In this document: one piece after another, positions 63,215 to 64,000 of the stretch | Position numbering within the stretch: the stretch's first letter is position 1 | How the letters are laid out: every line of letters starts with the position of its first letter | Assembly: GCA_036244855.1 (NCBI GenBank) | Contig: BQKZ01000327.1 | Location: 90,858-154,857, forward strand | Source of the DNA: Temnopleurus reevesii | Taxonomy: Eukaryota; Echinodermata; Echinoidea; Temnopleuroida; Temnopleuridae | Length of the DNA: 64,000 nt | Direction of reading: 5' to 3' | Notes under the pieces: model-generated | Databases searched by the model: none | What the model saw: only the letters and a program-made list of their open reading frames with translations | What the model was told of the DNA's origin: nothing | Made by a program: the position numbers and the translations under genes

Positions 63215-64000
63215 TTTTCTCTCATGCAATAATCATTTGACCAAAAAAATGAATCAAAACAAACATCTATTATTAAGATGCTTCCCTTTGCCATACTACG
63301 TGAAAAACAATGATTAAACAAATTAAACGCCACTAGAAAACAATCCACAAAATAATGATGGGTCTTTCATTTTATGCTATGGGTGGTAATTCATGCAAAG
63401 TTAGTCGTATGCAATTTTGTAGATCTAAAATCATTGAGTGCAAACGTTCACATAATACAAATTCCCTGGAAACAGATTTTATACATTAATCAACTGGTAG
63501 GAATAGATTTGCGAAAACATGTCCCTATATATCTTTAGGTGAACGAAGTGTTAACCCTCAAATCAATCACCGCTTATCTATGGCCAAGAAATAGCGAAGA
63601 GATTCCCCCAAACGCTTTCATCGATGGAACTGTCTTCCAAGGCCAGGATGACTGTAATATATGACAACGACGTGAAAGATTTTCCCCCTTTGGCTCGTAA
63701 AAGCCACACAATCTGAGGCTGGAAAAGGTCACGTTACATCGCCCAACTACCAAAAGTTGTTTTGCCAATTGAGCTATCATCTTTAGACAGGCCGAGTATG
63801 ATATGTAATTATGGGTATATCACACTAGAAGAAAGCATTAATATCACCCTTATATCGTGAATATCGAGGCGTATATTCAACCTTTAAAGTTTAAAGATGA
63901 ATAGGATGATCTTTATAGCGTTGTACCCATATGGCAATATCCACATTGATTAACATTTTAAATCATATTTGGCCATTAAAAGATTACTTTACTAAAGTTT

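Larger units (their letters stand above)
42077..64000. other. upstream intron or 5' flank, no recognised exon
   Basis: The receptor gene's earlier exon(s) should lie on this side, on the minus strand. Exon A enters with a split codon, so it is not the first exon. I read the minus-strand ORFs here and saw none resembling the N-terminal ligand-binding lobe or a signal peptide joined to one. Apart from the repeats listed below, the stretch is AT-rich with chance ORFs; one ambiguous base is at 52559. Confidence 0.5.

Noticed and set aside
1..64000. CRISPR arrays, bacterial operons, Shine-Dalgarno sites
   Set aside because: Split exons with GT-AG introns and the repeat content show a eukaryotic nuclear genome; the tandem repeats have no spacer structure.

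Overview
The window looks like nuclear genomic DNA from an animal with large introns, most plausibly a marine deuterostome invertebrate such as a sea urchin or other echinoderm. The reasons are: AT-rich sequence, no dense gene packing, GT-AG introns of 2 to 15 kb, many short inverted-repeat elements and microsatellites, and an invertebrate-style natriuretic-peptide-receptor/guanylyl-cyclase-type protein. The species assignment is inference only.

The one gene I can support is on the minus strand between 42076 and 24959. Three exons (42076-41775, 27204-27066, 25053-24959) encode 178 consecutive residues of the ligand-binding ectodomain (type I periplasmic-binding fold, ANF-receptor family) of a natriuretic peptide receptor-like membrane guanylyl cyclase, or of a cyclase-less clearance-type receptor. 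The splice phases chain perfectly (1|2, then 0|0, 1|2 and 0) and all borders are GT-AG. The first exon(s), encoding the signal peptide and N-terminal lobe, should lie above 42076. The exons for the membrane span, kinase-homology domain and cyclase should lie below 24959. I could not recognise any of them here, so they are either outside the window or too diverged to spot by eye.

Region by region: 1-24958 is the gene's downstream side (intron or beyond). It carries a 15-bp minisatellite at the left edge, a retroposon-like tail (1.4 kb), CT, GAA, GA and GATA tracts, a tRNA-like block (17.15 kb), a foldback repeat (22.7-23.1 kb) and two copies of an inverted-repeat element (family A). 25054-27065 is a 2.0-kb intron with a long GAT triplet tract. 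27205-41774 is a 14.6-kb intron containing a nearly identical 1.66-kb tandem duplication split by a single N (probably an assembly join), two family C elements, one family D element and one family B element 35 bp from a splice donor. 42077-64000 is upstream intron or flank with the second B and D copies, a direct-repeat pair at 44.3/44.6 kb, a perfect 14-bp hairpin at 48.0 kb, an ACT triplet tract, and a block dense in GTCGTACGAC-like palindromic motifs at 56.4-57.0 kb.

No rRNA, protein-coding transposase, reverse transcriptase or CRISPR array was recognised. The main unexplained content is the set of four two-copy non-autonomous foldback families (A-D), which I defined by comparing the window with itself.
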